Positions 1 through 8,788 of a stretch of DNA of 64,000 bases are shown here, in pieces. The stretch covers positions 1-64,000 of the forward strand of contig CALFWZ010000079.1 in the NCBI GenBank assembly GCA_937928405.1. The letters are read 5' to 3'. The translations under genes were made by a program, and so were the position numbers. This stretch comes from an uncultured Saprospiraceae bacterium. Lineage in GTDB: Bacteria; Bacteroidota; Bacteroidia; Chitinophagales; Saprospiraceae. Positions within the stretch are counted from its first letter, which is position 1, and each line of letters begins with the position of its first letter. A model generated the notes under the pieces. The model was not told the origin of the DNA. It did no database searches and saw nothing but the letters and a program-made list of their open reading frames with translations.

Positions 1-1
1 T

Positions 2-112
2 CTGATGCAGAATGAAAAGTCATGGAAACGCAAAGCTTTCGCTTGGAAAAGTATCCAACACGAACTAGAAGAAAAATTTGGTGAACGTTTCACTAAATGG
101 ATTGATAAGTAA
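2..112 (+). CDS. 3' end of an unidentified gene, possibly a transposase
   Basis: The last 36 codons of a frame that enters from the left edge and stops with TAA at 110-112. The visible C-terminus is basic and rich in Trp, Lys and Glu (ends KFGERFTKWIDK). No catalytic motif is visible. It is followed within a few bases by TGACACACTTTACTGAACAG (118-137), which has the look of an insertion-sequence terminal repeat, so a transposase is the best guess. That is inference only; the matching left end would lie outside the window. Confidence 0.4.
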   Translation: MMQNEKSWKRKAFAWKSIQHELEEKFGERFTKWIDK

Positions 113-170
113 AAAAATGACACACTTTACTGAACAGTCCCTCTAATTATAGCTAGGTTTCTTCAAACAA

Positions 171-405
171 CAGGAAACAAGGCGTAGCCACCAGTAGCCC
201 CTCCGTCCAGTACCGCGCCAGCTAGGGACAAGCCCGTAGCTGTCACGGTTCTGGGTTCGGTACTACCGCTGTCTACATCGTTTCTCAGTCTGGGCATCCA
301 CTACAGGCAACCTCAAAACCAGTCTTCCAGCGATCATGTATTGCGGCCCCGCTCATTGATGCTCTGGCATCAGGCAGCCCAGACCTCAGTTCCATCACCG
401 CGCAA
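171..405. repeat. GC-rich dispersed repeat, copy 1
   Basis: This stretch aligns along its length with 1573-1816. Shared blocks include GGCGTAGCCA, CAGTAGCCCC, TGGGTTCGGTACTAC, CTGTCTACATCG, CCAGCGATCATGTATTGCGG and CCCCGCTCATTGAT. It is clearly richer in G and C than its surroundings. Reading frames inside it are low-complexity and differ between the copies, so I treat it as non-coding. The family is not recognised. Confidence 0.75.
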
Positions 406-798
406 AAATCCAAACGCAGCGCTTCCACAACCCCTGCCTTCGTTTCACTTCGGCAGGCAGGCACAAGCTAAACTCGCACATTCAGACCGCGCCCACCGCA
501 GCGGCCAGCACTCGGGCGCTCCATCTTCATGGCTTCGGCTCCAACCTCGCTCTTTTGTCCTCTGGGACAAAGCCCACGCTAGGCCGGACAGTCAGTCGTT
601 TTATTTAAGGGCTGAGTCTTGTAATATTCCCTTCTTATTTTTTGTAGAATATTGTTACAATGAATTGGATTAAGTCTGAAAGAAGGTTTAATTTTGGTGT
701 TTGTCAGGAGACTTATGGTTAGCGACGGATTACTATTTGTTAAAATAGCCAAGCTATTGTCTGACGAAGAATAAAAATTATTTTAAATAAAGAAAGAG
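406..798. other. Intergenic stretch, GC-rich then AT-rich
   Basis: Up to about 600 the sequence stays GC-rich and looks like a continuation of the repeat above (CGCCCACCGCAGCGGCCAGC and similar), but no second copy of this part is visible in the window. From about 600 it turns AT-rich and forms the leader of the lipoprotein gene. No gene is supported; the open frame at 341-673 has no recognisable protein character. Confidence 0.5.
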
Positions 799-1455
799 AT
801 GAAAAAAACAAAGTTGTTTTACGTATTGATGTTACTATTATTTTTTCAATATTCTTGTTCAAAAGACGATGGCATGGAAGGAGAAGTAGCGAGTTGTACA
901 GATGGGATACAGAATCAAGATGAAACAGGAATAGATTGTGGAGGAGCGTGTGGTTTATGTGGTCCACCGAATGAAGGGTATTATTTTTATGGAGTTATAG
1001 ATGGAGAAGAAGTAGTAGTTAGTGGCGCAAATGGAGTTGGAGCAGGGAGTTGTAGTAATTTTAAACTCAATGGAGGAGGTTGGCTTGTTGATTTTTCAAC
1101 TCCAGACGATTTAGATGCTACGATATTGTTAATAAAGGAGTTTCCAGGGATGGGTTTCCAGCCAGATAAGGATGATTATTATGAAATGTATGAATTAGGA
1201 AGTTATAGTTATGCTTCAGGTTGTGATACAGAGGGAGCGGAAATAAGTTGGGTAGATGACTCAGGATCATTTTGGGCAACTGGATTAGGCGATCAGAGTG
1301 GGAGTAGTTTTGAAGTAACTGAAAGGGGCGCTATATCTACGGATCTTTTACCGACTACAGAAGTAAGAGGTAAGTTTAGTTGCAAATTATATAATGGAAA
1401 TGAAGTTAAAACCTTAGAATCTGGAGAATTTTATTTTCTTTTAGGCTTGTTTTAA
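799..1455 (+). CDS. Surface lipoprotein with Cys-rich DCGGxCxxC motif
   Basis: A 218-residue protein. Residues 1-19 form a lipoprotein signal peptide (basic start, Leu/Phe-rich core) and Cys20 is the expected lipidated residue. The following Ser-Lys-Asp-Asp resembles the export signal of surface-exposed Bacteroidota lipoproteins. Residues 33-54 carry CTDGIQNQDETGIDCGG then AxxC-type spacing, a Cys-rich motif common in secreted Bacteroidota proteins just after the lipid anchor. The rest (about 60-218) is Gly-, Asp- and Ser-rich, probably a beta-rich extracellular domain of unknown function. It has its own terminator (1516-1544) and is flanked by the two repeat copies, so it is probably a single-gene unit unrelated to the cluster downstream. 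Confidence 0.8.
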   Translation: MKKTKLFYVLMLLLFFQYSCSKDDGMEGEVASCTDGIQNQDETGIDCGGACGLCGPPNEGYYFYGVIDGEEVVVSGANGVGAGSCSNFKLNGGGWLVDFSTPDDLDATILLIKEFPGMGFQPDKDDYYEMYELGSYSYASGCDTEGAEISWVDDSGSFWATGLGDQSGSSFEVTERGAISTDLLPTTEVRGKFSCKLYNGNEVKTLESGEFYFLLGLF

Positions 1456-1515
1456 AAAGTCTATTATTTATATGCTAAGAAGCTATCACAGCATCACAAT
1501 CAATAAAAAGCACAA

Positions 1516-1544
1516 AGAAGCCTCTGCAATCAGGGGCTTTTTTA
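1516..1544 (+). terminator. Intrinsic terminator after the lipoprotein gene
   Basis: AAGCCTCT pairs with AGGGGCTT (one T-G wobble) around a short loop and is followed by a run of T. It lies about 60 nt past the stop of the lipoprotein gene. Confidence 0.8.
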
Positions 1545-1572
1545 ATTATAAGATATGCTGGATTGATAAAAC

Positions 1573-1816
1573 CAGGAAAGAAGGCGTAGCCATCAGTAGC
1601 CCCTCTCGTCCATCACCGCGCCAGCTATCCCGGCATAACGCCGGGAGTGTCTGTCATGGTGCTGGGTTCGGTACTACTGCTGTCTACATCGCTTCTCAGT
1701 CTGGGCCTCCGCCACAGGCAAACGCAAAACCAGCCTTCCAGCGATCATGTATTGCGGCCCCGCTCATTGATACTCTGGCATCAAGCAACGCAGGGCTCAG
1801 TTCCAGCCTCACGAGA
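1573..1816. repeat. GC-rich dispersed repeat, copy 2
   Basis: Second copy of the element at 171-405, same orientation. It differs by substitutions and small insertions; for example it contains a short inverted repeat, CCCGGCATAACGCCGGG, at a place where copy 1 reads differently. It begins shortly after the terminator at 1544. The open frames across it (1472-1909, 1647-1847) are judged spurious. Confidence 0.75.
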
Positions 1817-1993
1817 AAGTGCTATAAAAGACATCCACTTTTGTTGATTCTATTCCAATCTCAATTTCTTAAATTTGCCCATTATGACACCACAAGTTTA
1901 ACCCAATAATAAAAGATTTGAAAAAGTCAAAACGCTGGTTTAAACATCCATGTGTAGTATAGCTACAGCTCCAAGCACAAAACCAATAACAAA

Positions 1994-3493
1994 CTATCTC
2001 AACTCATTAATCAGTAACTCCCATACTTCTTCATAAGGTAGGATTTCGATATCTCTACTCTGGTTGGCGATGTCTAATGGCACCTCTTCCAGTATTTTAT
2101 ACTCTTTTACGGTGGCGTTTAATACGCGTTTTTTATTGAAATTTTCTTTAGGAATTTTTAAGAGCATTCTAACAAATATATTGCTTCGAAGGTTGTCGAG
2201 TTTGTTGATGTATCTATCTTTATATTTAGCGATGGCTTCCATTTTGTCGATGACGGTATCATATTTTTTTTGATGCAGTAATAATGCAATCTGTACAATT
2301 AGAATAGGCACATTTAATCCTCGCTTATCTTTTGAAAAAGTAGATACTTCGTTGACAAATTTTGATATACGAAATTGTTTGCTATCAGCGGTTATATCCG
2401 TTGCAATGAGATTAGCGGAAATAAATAAGTTAAGCCAGGCCTCATATATCTTCCATATTTGTCGTATATTACTATTGAGGTTTTTAAATTTTTTGTGATT
2501 GACAGCTTCGGTATATATTTCCCAAGCGGTTTGATATTTTTTAGTGTGCAAGCAAAGGGTCAGGTGGAGTTCGAGGTATTTAAACCAATTGTATATTCCT
2601 GATTGCATTATTTCGAGTCCATTCTGGATTAACGCTTGTCCTTTCTCATATAGTTTTAGTTGGATACAGCAACCAATCGCTTGTGAAGATAGATTGACAA
2701 TAGATTTGGAATGTATAAACTGTAATTGTCTAATTTTTTTTAAAGCGTTCTCGGATATTTCAAGACTATCTTTATAATTGTTGATGCTCATTTGTTGAGC
2801 GATATAAATCATTGAACTATGATAAATATAGTTGGCAGAGGTAATGGTAGTCTGCTTTGATTCGATATCTTTTATATAGGTTGAACTTTGCTCATAGATA
2901 TATGGTTTGGTGGATTTATTTTTTACATAGAGGGTAAGAATTTTATGGAAATAGCTTTCTACTAGCACTTCAGCGTTTAATAATTCCATCGTTTCGCTAA
3001 TGATTTTGTCATACTCCTCTACTTTTTTTGTATCTCCTAGCATGGCGGCGGCATGCCGTCTTAGAATTCTTGTTAGGATTAATTTTTCGTGGGTAAATTC
3101 AAATTTATTGGTAATGGGTAAGCATTTAGTAGCCATATGAATGGCATTTTTTTTGGTTCCTTTGGTTAGAAGGATCTGAATAATACTGATGGTTTTCTGA
3201 ACGTTTAGTTTGGCTTTGTGGATGTCAGTATGTTTGCTTGATTTTAAATCAATAAAAAATAAGGTATTTAAAAGACGATCTCTTAAAGAGTGTTTGAGTT
3301 TGTAATAAGCGTTCGAATTTTTTTCAGGATATAAATACTTGAGTGCGTCAAGGTCATTTGATAGTTTACCTTTTCGGATGCCATTGTACAGTTTCATAAG
3401 CTTACTATCTGGCCTGGCATTATAGTCTAGTATCTCAATAGATTTTATTTTATTCAAATTGAGTAAGTCAATAAGCTCTTTTAGTTTGTCCAT
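1994..3493 (-). CDS. Hypothetical helical-repeat protein, 499 aa
   Basis: The only long minus-strand gene in the window. The product is almost entirely alpha-helical in composition, rich in Lys, Ile, Leu and Asn, with no signal peptide and no membrane segment. Stretches such as the middle 200 residues (paired helices with small residues at the turns, Tyr at regular spacing) suggest a TPR-like scaffold, but I see no clean TPR consensus. No enzymatic motif is visible. It is convergent with the lipoprotein side and divergent from the long gene-poor region, so its promoter should lie just above 3494. Function unknown; a cytosolic scaffold or regulator is only a guess. Confidence 0.7.
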   Translation of the reverse strand: MDKLKELIDLLNLNKIKSIEILDYNARPDSKLMKLYNGIRKGKLSNDLDALKYLYPEKNSNAYYKLKHSLRDRLLNTLFFIDLKSSKHTDIHKAKLNVQKTISIIQILLTKGTKKNAIHMATKCLPITNKFEFTHEKLILTRILRRHAAAMLGDTKKVEEYDKIISETMELLNAEVLVESYFHKILTLYVKNKSTKPYIYEQSSTYIKDIESKQTTITSANYIYHSSMIYIAQQMSINNYKDSLEISENALKKIRQLQFIHSKSIVNLSSQAIGCCIQLKLYEKGQALIQNGLEIMQSGIYNWFKYLELHLTLCLHTKKYQTAWEIYTEAVNHKKFKNLNSNIRQIWKIYEAWLNLFISANLIATDITADSKQFRISKFVNEVSTFSKDKRGLNVPILIVQIALLLHQKKYDTVIDKMEAIAKYKDRYINKLDNLRSNIFVRMLLKIPKENFNKKRVLNATVKEYKILEEVPLDIANQSRDIEILPYEEVWELLINELR

Positions 3494-4634
3494 TTAAAAA
3501 TCATTAAAAACTTTAATAAACCATCATCCAAAGATTTATGCATTTTATAGATGACAGGAATCCTGGTTTCATGAAACTGAAAACCTTTTGGATATTATTA
3601 AGATAATCTCAAATTTAGCTTCTATTTTAAGTTGTTTGTCTGAATGAGTTCATGGATGACCTATAAATTCCGTATATCACTTTTGATTTATCATTAGAAT
3701 TCAAAAGTCATGCTTAACGTTAATTCCAATATTGAGCAGAAAGGCCTATGGATAAGGTGATTTTTTAATTGAAAGTGAGCAGTATCATTTATCGAACCGT
3801 TTTTATCTGTATAAAAGTCAAATAATAGAAGCCGTTTACGACGGCTACGTGCTTATTATTAGTTTGGTACGATCAGTAATAAAGGAAGATAACACATAGA
3901 GATAAAACAACTACGTTAAGTCTATCTTTTCAATAAGAATTTATGTAGTCATTAATTATTATGATAATAAATCTTTATTGTTTTCTGTCAGTGTATAGTA
4001 TAACAAATGCTTAGTCGTGTTTACCGGAATCATTAATTAAAAGAGCGTCATAAAAAATACTCTAGTATTTAAGTAATGCTCACTACCAACTAGCTTTGAC
4101 CTCTAGATAATGGCTATTTAATAAAAAATGCGATTACTAGGACCTAAATACACCCACAATGTTATTGTAAAAACAATTAAGTCAGCCTAATAAAAAATAA
4201 TTTGGCAATTATATAACAAGATTATTAGCGCTTTAGACTTTATGCTTTGTTGTTCATATTATTTATCCAAAATAATTAGGATTCTTAAATGTATACTTTT
4301 TCATTGAGAGTACCAAGTCTTAAAGCAAGTATATCAAGACATCCTAGGGTAAAAAGTCGTTTTTAGTCATAAGCGTTGCTAGTCTTAATAAAAAATGGGT
4401 TTGAATTAGTCACTTCAATGGCTGTATTTTGTTTTAATGGGTTGAATATGATCTATTTTTAAAATAGATTTTCTTGATTGATAAGTCTTTATCGTATGTT
4501 TTCAACAAACATTGTTTGAGTGTTAATATAACCTACCTTCTACTCTTAGATAAATTCAAAGTGTTTGGTCCATGACCTCTGATTAGATATTGTTTAGGTA
4601 ATTTCTAATGACCATTTGAGAGAATTATATCATT

Positions 4635-4670
4635 CTACCTGAGTGTTTAGACGCTCAGGTAGTTTAATTT
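4635..4670 (+). terminator. Strong terminator hairpin with no gene upstream
   Basis: CTACCTGAGTG and CGCTCAGGTAG form an 11-bp stem (one wobble) around the loop TTTAGA, followed by TTTAATTTT. No ORF of note ends just before it on either strand, so it may end a small RNA or be a relic. Confidence 0.65.
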
Positions 4671-5357
4671 TCCAATATATTTTTTAATGCAGCACCATTA
4701 TGTATGGTTATAATGGTTGTTTTTTGTCATGTTTTCCCATTTATTATGATGTTTTTGTGATTTGTAGGCCCTTTAATTTGGCATTCTTTATTCTGCATTA
4801 AGATTGATTTGTAAAATTATTATCTGAATTTTACTTAAAAGTCAGTACTATTATAGTGTATTTTTTTTGTGTAAAAATGTCTGTTTCCGAGGTGCTGAGT
4901 TAATTCAATATTGTGGTATAATTTTTTTAAAAATTTAGTTTGTTTTTTTTATCATTTTAATAGTTGAAAAAAGGCATAAAAGAGGTGATCTTTTTTGCTC
5001 GAATATATAGCGCTAGCGGTACTTTTATCTATTCATGTTTTTCTCCCAAATTATAACGATCGATAACGTTGTATCTGAATCATATGTTATTATATGTTTT
5101 GAATTGCCTTCTGTTTTGTAGTCCTACTTTTGTATAGATAAATTCCTTTTTCTAAGTCGGTTGTTTATTCTTTTTTTAATTAATTGATAGTAAAATTAGT
5201 GTTAGAAAACTAAGATTCAAATATTGTTTGTGTAAACGATTTTCTACTTTTTTTATCATTTTTCAAGTAATTAGGTGTCGAAAAAATATCATTTTTGGTT
5301 GAAAATGGAGGAAAGAAACACCGTGTTTTTGTCTGTCAAATAGGCGATTCGCTGCCC

Positions 5358-5365
5358 TAGATTTG
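5358..5365 (+). promoter_or_regulatory. Bacteroidota -7 box (TAGATTTG)
   Basis: Exact match to the TAnnTTTG -7 consensus of Bacteroidota, 40 nt before the 42-codon ORF at 5406. The nearest upstream TTTG (5328-5331) is 26 nt away, a little farther than the usual -33 spacing, so the promoter is plausible but incomplete. Confidence 0.5.
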
Positions 5366-5405
5366 TGATGTAATATTTATTTTAAAACATTCAAAATCAC
5401 ACATC

Positions 5406-5534
5406 ATGGCAGCTATTATTGCATTACTCATTAACCTTAGTTTAGTTTTAAGTGCAGATGATTTTTACAGCAAATCTCAAGTAGAACAAGACGCTTTAGT
5501 CGAAATTATTATTGTAGATGATATCGATATGTAA
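5406..5534 (+). CDS. Small ORF, 42-aa peptide with hydrophobic N-terminus
   Basis: The peptide starts MAAIIALLINLSLVLSADD and ends in an acidic tail (VDDIDM). The first 16 residues are strongly hydrophobic with Ser-Ala before Asp, like a short signal peptide or membrane segment; the remainder is polar and acidic. It sits alone in a 4-kb gene-poor stretch, with an exact -7 box 40 nt upstream and a long terminator 117 nt downstream. That framing is the main support for it being a real transcribed unit. There is no known family I can assign. It could be a secreted peptide, or a chance ORF inside a small RNA. Confidence 0.45.
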   Translation: MAAIIALLINLSLVLSADDFYSKSQVEQDALVEIIIVDDIDM

Positions 5535-5650
5535 TTAGTTAAATTACCTGATCTTACATGAATTATTTTCATGGGAGCGTCTAAAATGTAAAGTAAGAAA
5601 TATGGTTAAAATCGTATAGTCTTCAAATAATTTTAGATGGTCGAAGTAAG

Positions 5651-5700
5651 AAAAAAAAGTCATAAATCACTGTTTGTCAAGTGGTTATGGCTTTTTTTTA
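5651..5700 (+). terminator. Intrinsic terminator downstream of the 42-codon ORF
   Basis: AAAAAAAAGTCATAAATCAC pairs with GTGGTTATGGCTTTTTTT over roughly 18 positions, with a few wobbles and one bulge, and the descending arm ends in a T run. The A-run/T-run flanks would also let it work on the minus strand. Confidence 0.7.
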
Positions 5701-6430
5701 TTTAAATGAGGGTAAGGTTATCTGTGATATTGTCTTTTTTGCTTTTTTTGGAAAATGGATTTTTTAATAAAAAAGAGCGATTAATATTATAGATGTTGGA
5801 GTGATACTGTATACGATTCTTGAGGCTGATTAGCTGATGATGATAAACTCATTAGTATAAGTGTTGGTTTGAGTAGTATGTTTTTTAATTTTTGAATTTA
5901 ATTTGTTTTTTATTCAATGTTAGCAAGTTCTTTCAATGAAGAAAAATAATTAAAGTAGGAGTATATTTTATTTTGTATTTTAATTGTTTTAGGTGTTTTA
6001 AAATGGCCGATTTTGGACAAGGAAAAATGATTTTTTAATCGATGAAATTAGCAGTAGAAAAACCATGATTTTCTTTTATTTAAAAAACGAAAAGAGCGAC
6101 TCAGAAATGTTTTTTTGAAAAATAAAAATGCTATTAAATTTCTAGCCTATAATTTTCTAAGAAATTGAGATTTGTTGAGTTCAATAAAAAACTAAAGCGT
6201 TAGTATGACCGTCGGTCATGTTTTGAATTGAAATAATCACTAGCGGAGATAACCATTTTAGGCAAAGATAAATTTTGGGTGATGCTTGCAGCTCTGAGTG
6301 AAAGCATACAATGATCGTTTGAAATAAGATCCTTATTCACCAGCCTAATTCTAAAATAAATCAGATAACGTAAGATTAATTAAATCTATTGAATTGAATA
6401 GCAGTTGATTGTGGTTTGATACTCAATAAA

Positions 6431-7202
6431 GTGAGGGTAAGGAAATCAAATTTTTTGTCAGTTGCCTTTCATGGAAGAAGCTAGATATTTGAATTAGAAA
6501 CGAAATGAATCGTTAAAGAACGATGATAATTAAAGATTAAAATATCAGAAGGATTTGGGAGGAGGAACGAAGTACAAAGTTTTTCGAATTAGACGAAAAA
6601 ACCTTACTAAGATTAGTAATCATCAAAAATAGGTAAGATTTTTTAGTTTAAAGAATTGATTATCAGTTTATTATATTTTTAAAATGTAAAAGTGAGGGTA
6701 AGAAAAGCGGTTTTTTTGTCATGTACAAATCATAAGATAAGCTAGATATTTGAATTAGAAACAAATGAATCGTTAAAGAACGATGATAATTAAAGATTAA
6801 AATATCAGAAGGATTTGGGAGGAGGAACGAAGTACAAAGTTTTTCGAATTAGACGAAAAAACCTTACTAACAGTAGTAATTATCAAAATTAAGTAAGATT
6901 TTTTAAGGTTAAAAATTTGATTATCAGTTGTTTATGATTTTAAAATGTAAAAGTAAGGGTAAGAAAAGTGGTTTTTCTGTCATGTACAAACCATAGAATA
7001 AGTAAGATATTTGAATTAGAAACAAATGAATCGTTAAAGAACGACGACAATTCAAAATTAAGATAGCAGAATGATATGGTCTTTCGAGTAAAAGGGGAAA
7101 TGTTTTCCTGGAATTAGAATGATCAAGGCTAGGTAAGGATAAATGAGTCTATTGTATTGATTATTAATTCGTTATAATTTTTGATTGTGAAAGTGAGGGT
7201 AA
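6431..7202. repeat. Tandem array of about 260-bp units (three units plus a partial)
   Basis: Units open with GTGAGGGTAAG or a close variant at 6431, 6692, 6953 and 7193. Units 1 and 2 are almost identical over about 130 bp (6481-6610 against 6742-6870); unit 3 keeps the first half and diverges after. Each carries a small hairpin, ATCGTT-AAAG-AACGAT (6509-6524, 6769-6784; one base lost from pairing in 7030-7045). Units 1 and 2 also carry TTACTA/TAGTAA inside a larger A-run/T-run stem (6596-6644, 6856-6904) that looks like a terminator. No protein is encoded. A diverged GAGGGTAAGG at 5708 may be an older unit. Confidence 0.85.
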
Positions 7203-7347
7203 GAAAACTAAAATATTTCGATAAGCTAAAATAAATTTTAAACAGTGCCTCGTAAAGGTAACTAACATAGGTATTCTATAATGATTAAAAACAAAGCTGA
7301 AATAAAGCTATGTTTTAAAGGATAGATAATTGGTTGAAGCAAACGCT

Positions 7348-7367
7348 TGTGACTAAAATGGCGAAGC
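7348..7367 (+). repeat. 20-bp leader element, copy 1
   Basis: Fits TGTGACTRARRTGGCGAAGC, with 17 of 20 bases shared with 8098-8117. It lies 176 nt before the ORF at 7544. Because the second copy lies before the NusG-like gene, it may be a common leader-RNA element. Confidence 0.4.
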
Positions 7368-7543
7368 TATATATATAATCAAGTAAAGTCTATCGCCAAT
7401 AATACCTTAATATAAAATGAATGCTTAAATCCTTCTTTAGTTAAATTAGGATTCCTATTCAAAACATCTTTTTGAAGTACAGCCGTCTATACAATCTAAA
7501 AAATGGTAGGTAGACTTTTAAAAAGATATTAATTAGTTGAAAG

Positions 7544-7987
7544 ATGTTATATCAAAATCAAGAATTTTATTCCCCTAAAAATCAGCAAGACAACCGGTCT
7601 TTACCTATTAAGTCTGATGGGAATATTGATGTAGATGTAATTTTGGGTATGTCTTCAAAGAATTGCCAATTTCATGGAATTTGTAAAATCAATCCATCTT
7701 CAAATATGAGTCATGAAGATTTTATGAATTCAAAAGATTATCTAAAGAATTCGCTAAGAGGTGTGCTCTGTTTGGATAGTAAGAAAAAATTAATTCTAAA
7801 GTTTGATCGTAAAACGATTACACCATATATTCAAAAAAAATATTTAAAAGATGATTTATTTATAATTAATGAATCTCTGGAAATGCCTTCTTTTGTAAGT
7901 TTACATTTTGGAACTTCCTTCACAGTAAAAGAAGGAACTTATCCAATAAAGAAAGGAAAAAAATATTGTCAAATAGTATTAAATTAA
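7544..7987 (+). CDS. Hypothetical protein, 147 aa, upstream of the NusG-like gene
   Basis: I do not recognise this protein. It has no signal peptide or membrane segment, is Lys- and Ser-rich, and contains a compact Cys pair in CQFHGIC (about residues 56-62) plus two further Cys. The second half alternates charged and hydrophobic residues as a small beta-rich domain would. It is the first gene of the co-oriented series, 246 nt ahead of the NusG-family gene. Its leader has a possible stem (ATCTTTTT 7466-7473 with AAAAAGAT 7520-7527) and shares a 20-bp element with the next leader. In Bacteroides capsule loci a small protein often accompanies the NusG paralogue UpxY; I see no sequence basis for calling this one UpxZ. 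Confidence 0.65.
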   Translation: MLYQNQEFYSPKNQQDNRSLPIKSDGNIDVDVILGMSSKNCQFHGICKINPSSNMSHEDFMNSKDYLKNSLRGVLCLDSKKKLILKFDRKTITPYIQKKYLKDDLFIINESLEMPSFVSLHFGTSFTVKEGTYPIKKGKKYCQIVLN

Positions 7988-8073
7988 ATAAAGTTTCTAG
8001 TCAGAAAATAGTATACCTATAGTACGCTTGTATCACTTTATTTCGGATGTAACTACTCCAAGTTACAAGTGAA

Positions 8074-8120
8074 AATGCTTGGTCACCTTTAAAGGTATGT
8101 GACTGAGGTGGCGAAGCATT
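8074..8120 (+). promoter_or_regulatory. Structured leader RNA element before the NusG-like gene
   Basis: AATGCTT (8074-8080) pairs perfectly with AAGCATT (8114-8120). Between them GTCAC can pair with GTGAC around the palindrome ACCTTTAAAGGT. The 3' arm overlaps the 20-bp element (8098-8117) shared with 7348-7367. A folded 5' leader is likely; its function is not shown. Confidence 0.45.
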
Positions 8121-8173
8121 CAAAGCAAAACAAACAACTTCTAAATAAATATTAGGTTAGCACAATTAAAAAA

Positions 8174-8199
8174 TTAGATTCAAATCATTTTGAATCTAA
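8174..8199 (+). promoter_or_regulatory. Perfect hairpin 34 nt before the NusG-like start codon
   Basis: TTAGATTCAAA, loop TCAT, TTTGAATCTAA: an 11-bp perfect stem with no T run after it. Similar stems stand about 30 nt before several other start codons in the cluster (16147, 25338, 33789, 49560). Confidence 0.55.
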
Positions 8200-8233
8200 T
8201 ACTCCTATAACTCTCACCTAAAATATAGAAACC

Positions 8234-8743
8234 ATGCAAAGTACTATAGAAAAATCTAAATGGCATATTGCTTTTACTTATTCTCGTTGCGAGAAGAAAG
8301 TGGATGAAAGAGCTAAAAAACAAGGTCTCAATACTTATTTACCATTGATGGTTGAAGAGCGTCAATGGAGTGATCGAATTAAAAGAGTCGAAACCCCTCT
8401 TTTTTTAAACTATATTTTTATCAAAGGAACACCTAGGGAAGTTGAAAGTTTTCGACAAATCAAGGAGGTAGTTAATTTTGTGTATTATAATTCAAAATTG
8501 GCAACTATTAGGGATTCTGAAATTGAGACCATAAAAAAAGTGGTCAGAGGAAGAAATAATTTTTCTGCTGAACCCAAGTTGTATAAAGTTGGAACTAACG
8601 TAAAAATAACAAAAGGGCCATTTGTTGGTGTAGAAGGAATGTTGATAAGAAGCAACAACAAAGATAAGTTTGTTATTCAAATCGAAACCTTAGGCCAAAG
8701 TATTTGTGTCGATGTACCACTGTCATATCTAGCGTCACAGTAG
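8234..8743 (+). CDS. NusG-family transcription antitermination protein (UpxY/RfaH-like)
   Basis: A 169-residue NusG paralogue. The N-terminal NGN domain (about 9-105) opens with WHIAFTYSRCEKKVDERAKK, the pattern of NusG specialised factors, and continues with LPLMVEERQW and PLFLNYIFIKG, where NusG has its P-G-Y-[IV]-F core. A C-terminal KOW domain (about 115-148) shows VGTNVKITKGPFVGVEGML. Length and sequence fit the UpxY/RfaH/LoaP group of dedicated factors, which ride RNA polymerase through long operons and suppress termination. It sits at the head of more than 50 kb of co-oriented biosynthetic genes whose spacers hold hairpins, as UpxY does in capsule loci and LoaP and TaA do in antibiotic clusters. 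The role here is inferred from that context; the family call is secure. Confidence 0.9.
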   Translation: MQSTIEKSKWHIAFTYSRCEKKVDERAKKQGLNTYLPLMVEERQWSDRIKRVETPLFLNYIFIKGTPREVESFRQIKEVVNFVYYNSKLATIRDSEIETIKKVVRGRNNFSAEPKLYKVGTNVKITKGPFVGVEGMLIRSNNKDKFVIQIETLGQSICVDVPLSYLASQ

Positions 8744-8788
8744 TATGATTTTTTGAAAATTTCATTTTAATATTTTATCTGTTTTTGA

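Larger units (their letters stand above)
3494..7543. other. About 4 kb of gene-poor AT-rich DNA
   Basis: No frame of gene length is open on either strand. What can be supported inside it is one 42-codon ORF (5406), two terminator hairpins (4635-4670, 5651-5700), a -7 box (5358) and a tandem array (6431-7202). A/T-rich phrases such as AAAAGAGCG and GATTTTTTAA recur (about 3750, 4040, 5765, 6030, 6095), which suggests the whole stretch may be decayed repeat. It separates the accessory left end from the biosynthetic cluster. Confidence 0.7.

Noticed and set aside
341..673. A 110-codon open frame in GC-rich sequence
   Set aside because: It lies across the dispersed repeat, has low-complexity Pro/Arg/Ser/His content, and the matching copy at 1573-1816 does not keep the frame.
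1472..1909. A 145-codon open frame (and a shorter one at 1647-1847)
   Set aside because: It runs through the terminator and repeat copy 2, with no protein-like pattern and no support from copy 1.
6431..7202. CRISPR array
   Set aside because: Units are about 260 bp and repeat along much of their length; there are no short repeats with unique spacers and no cas genes.
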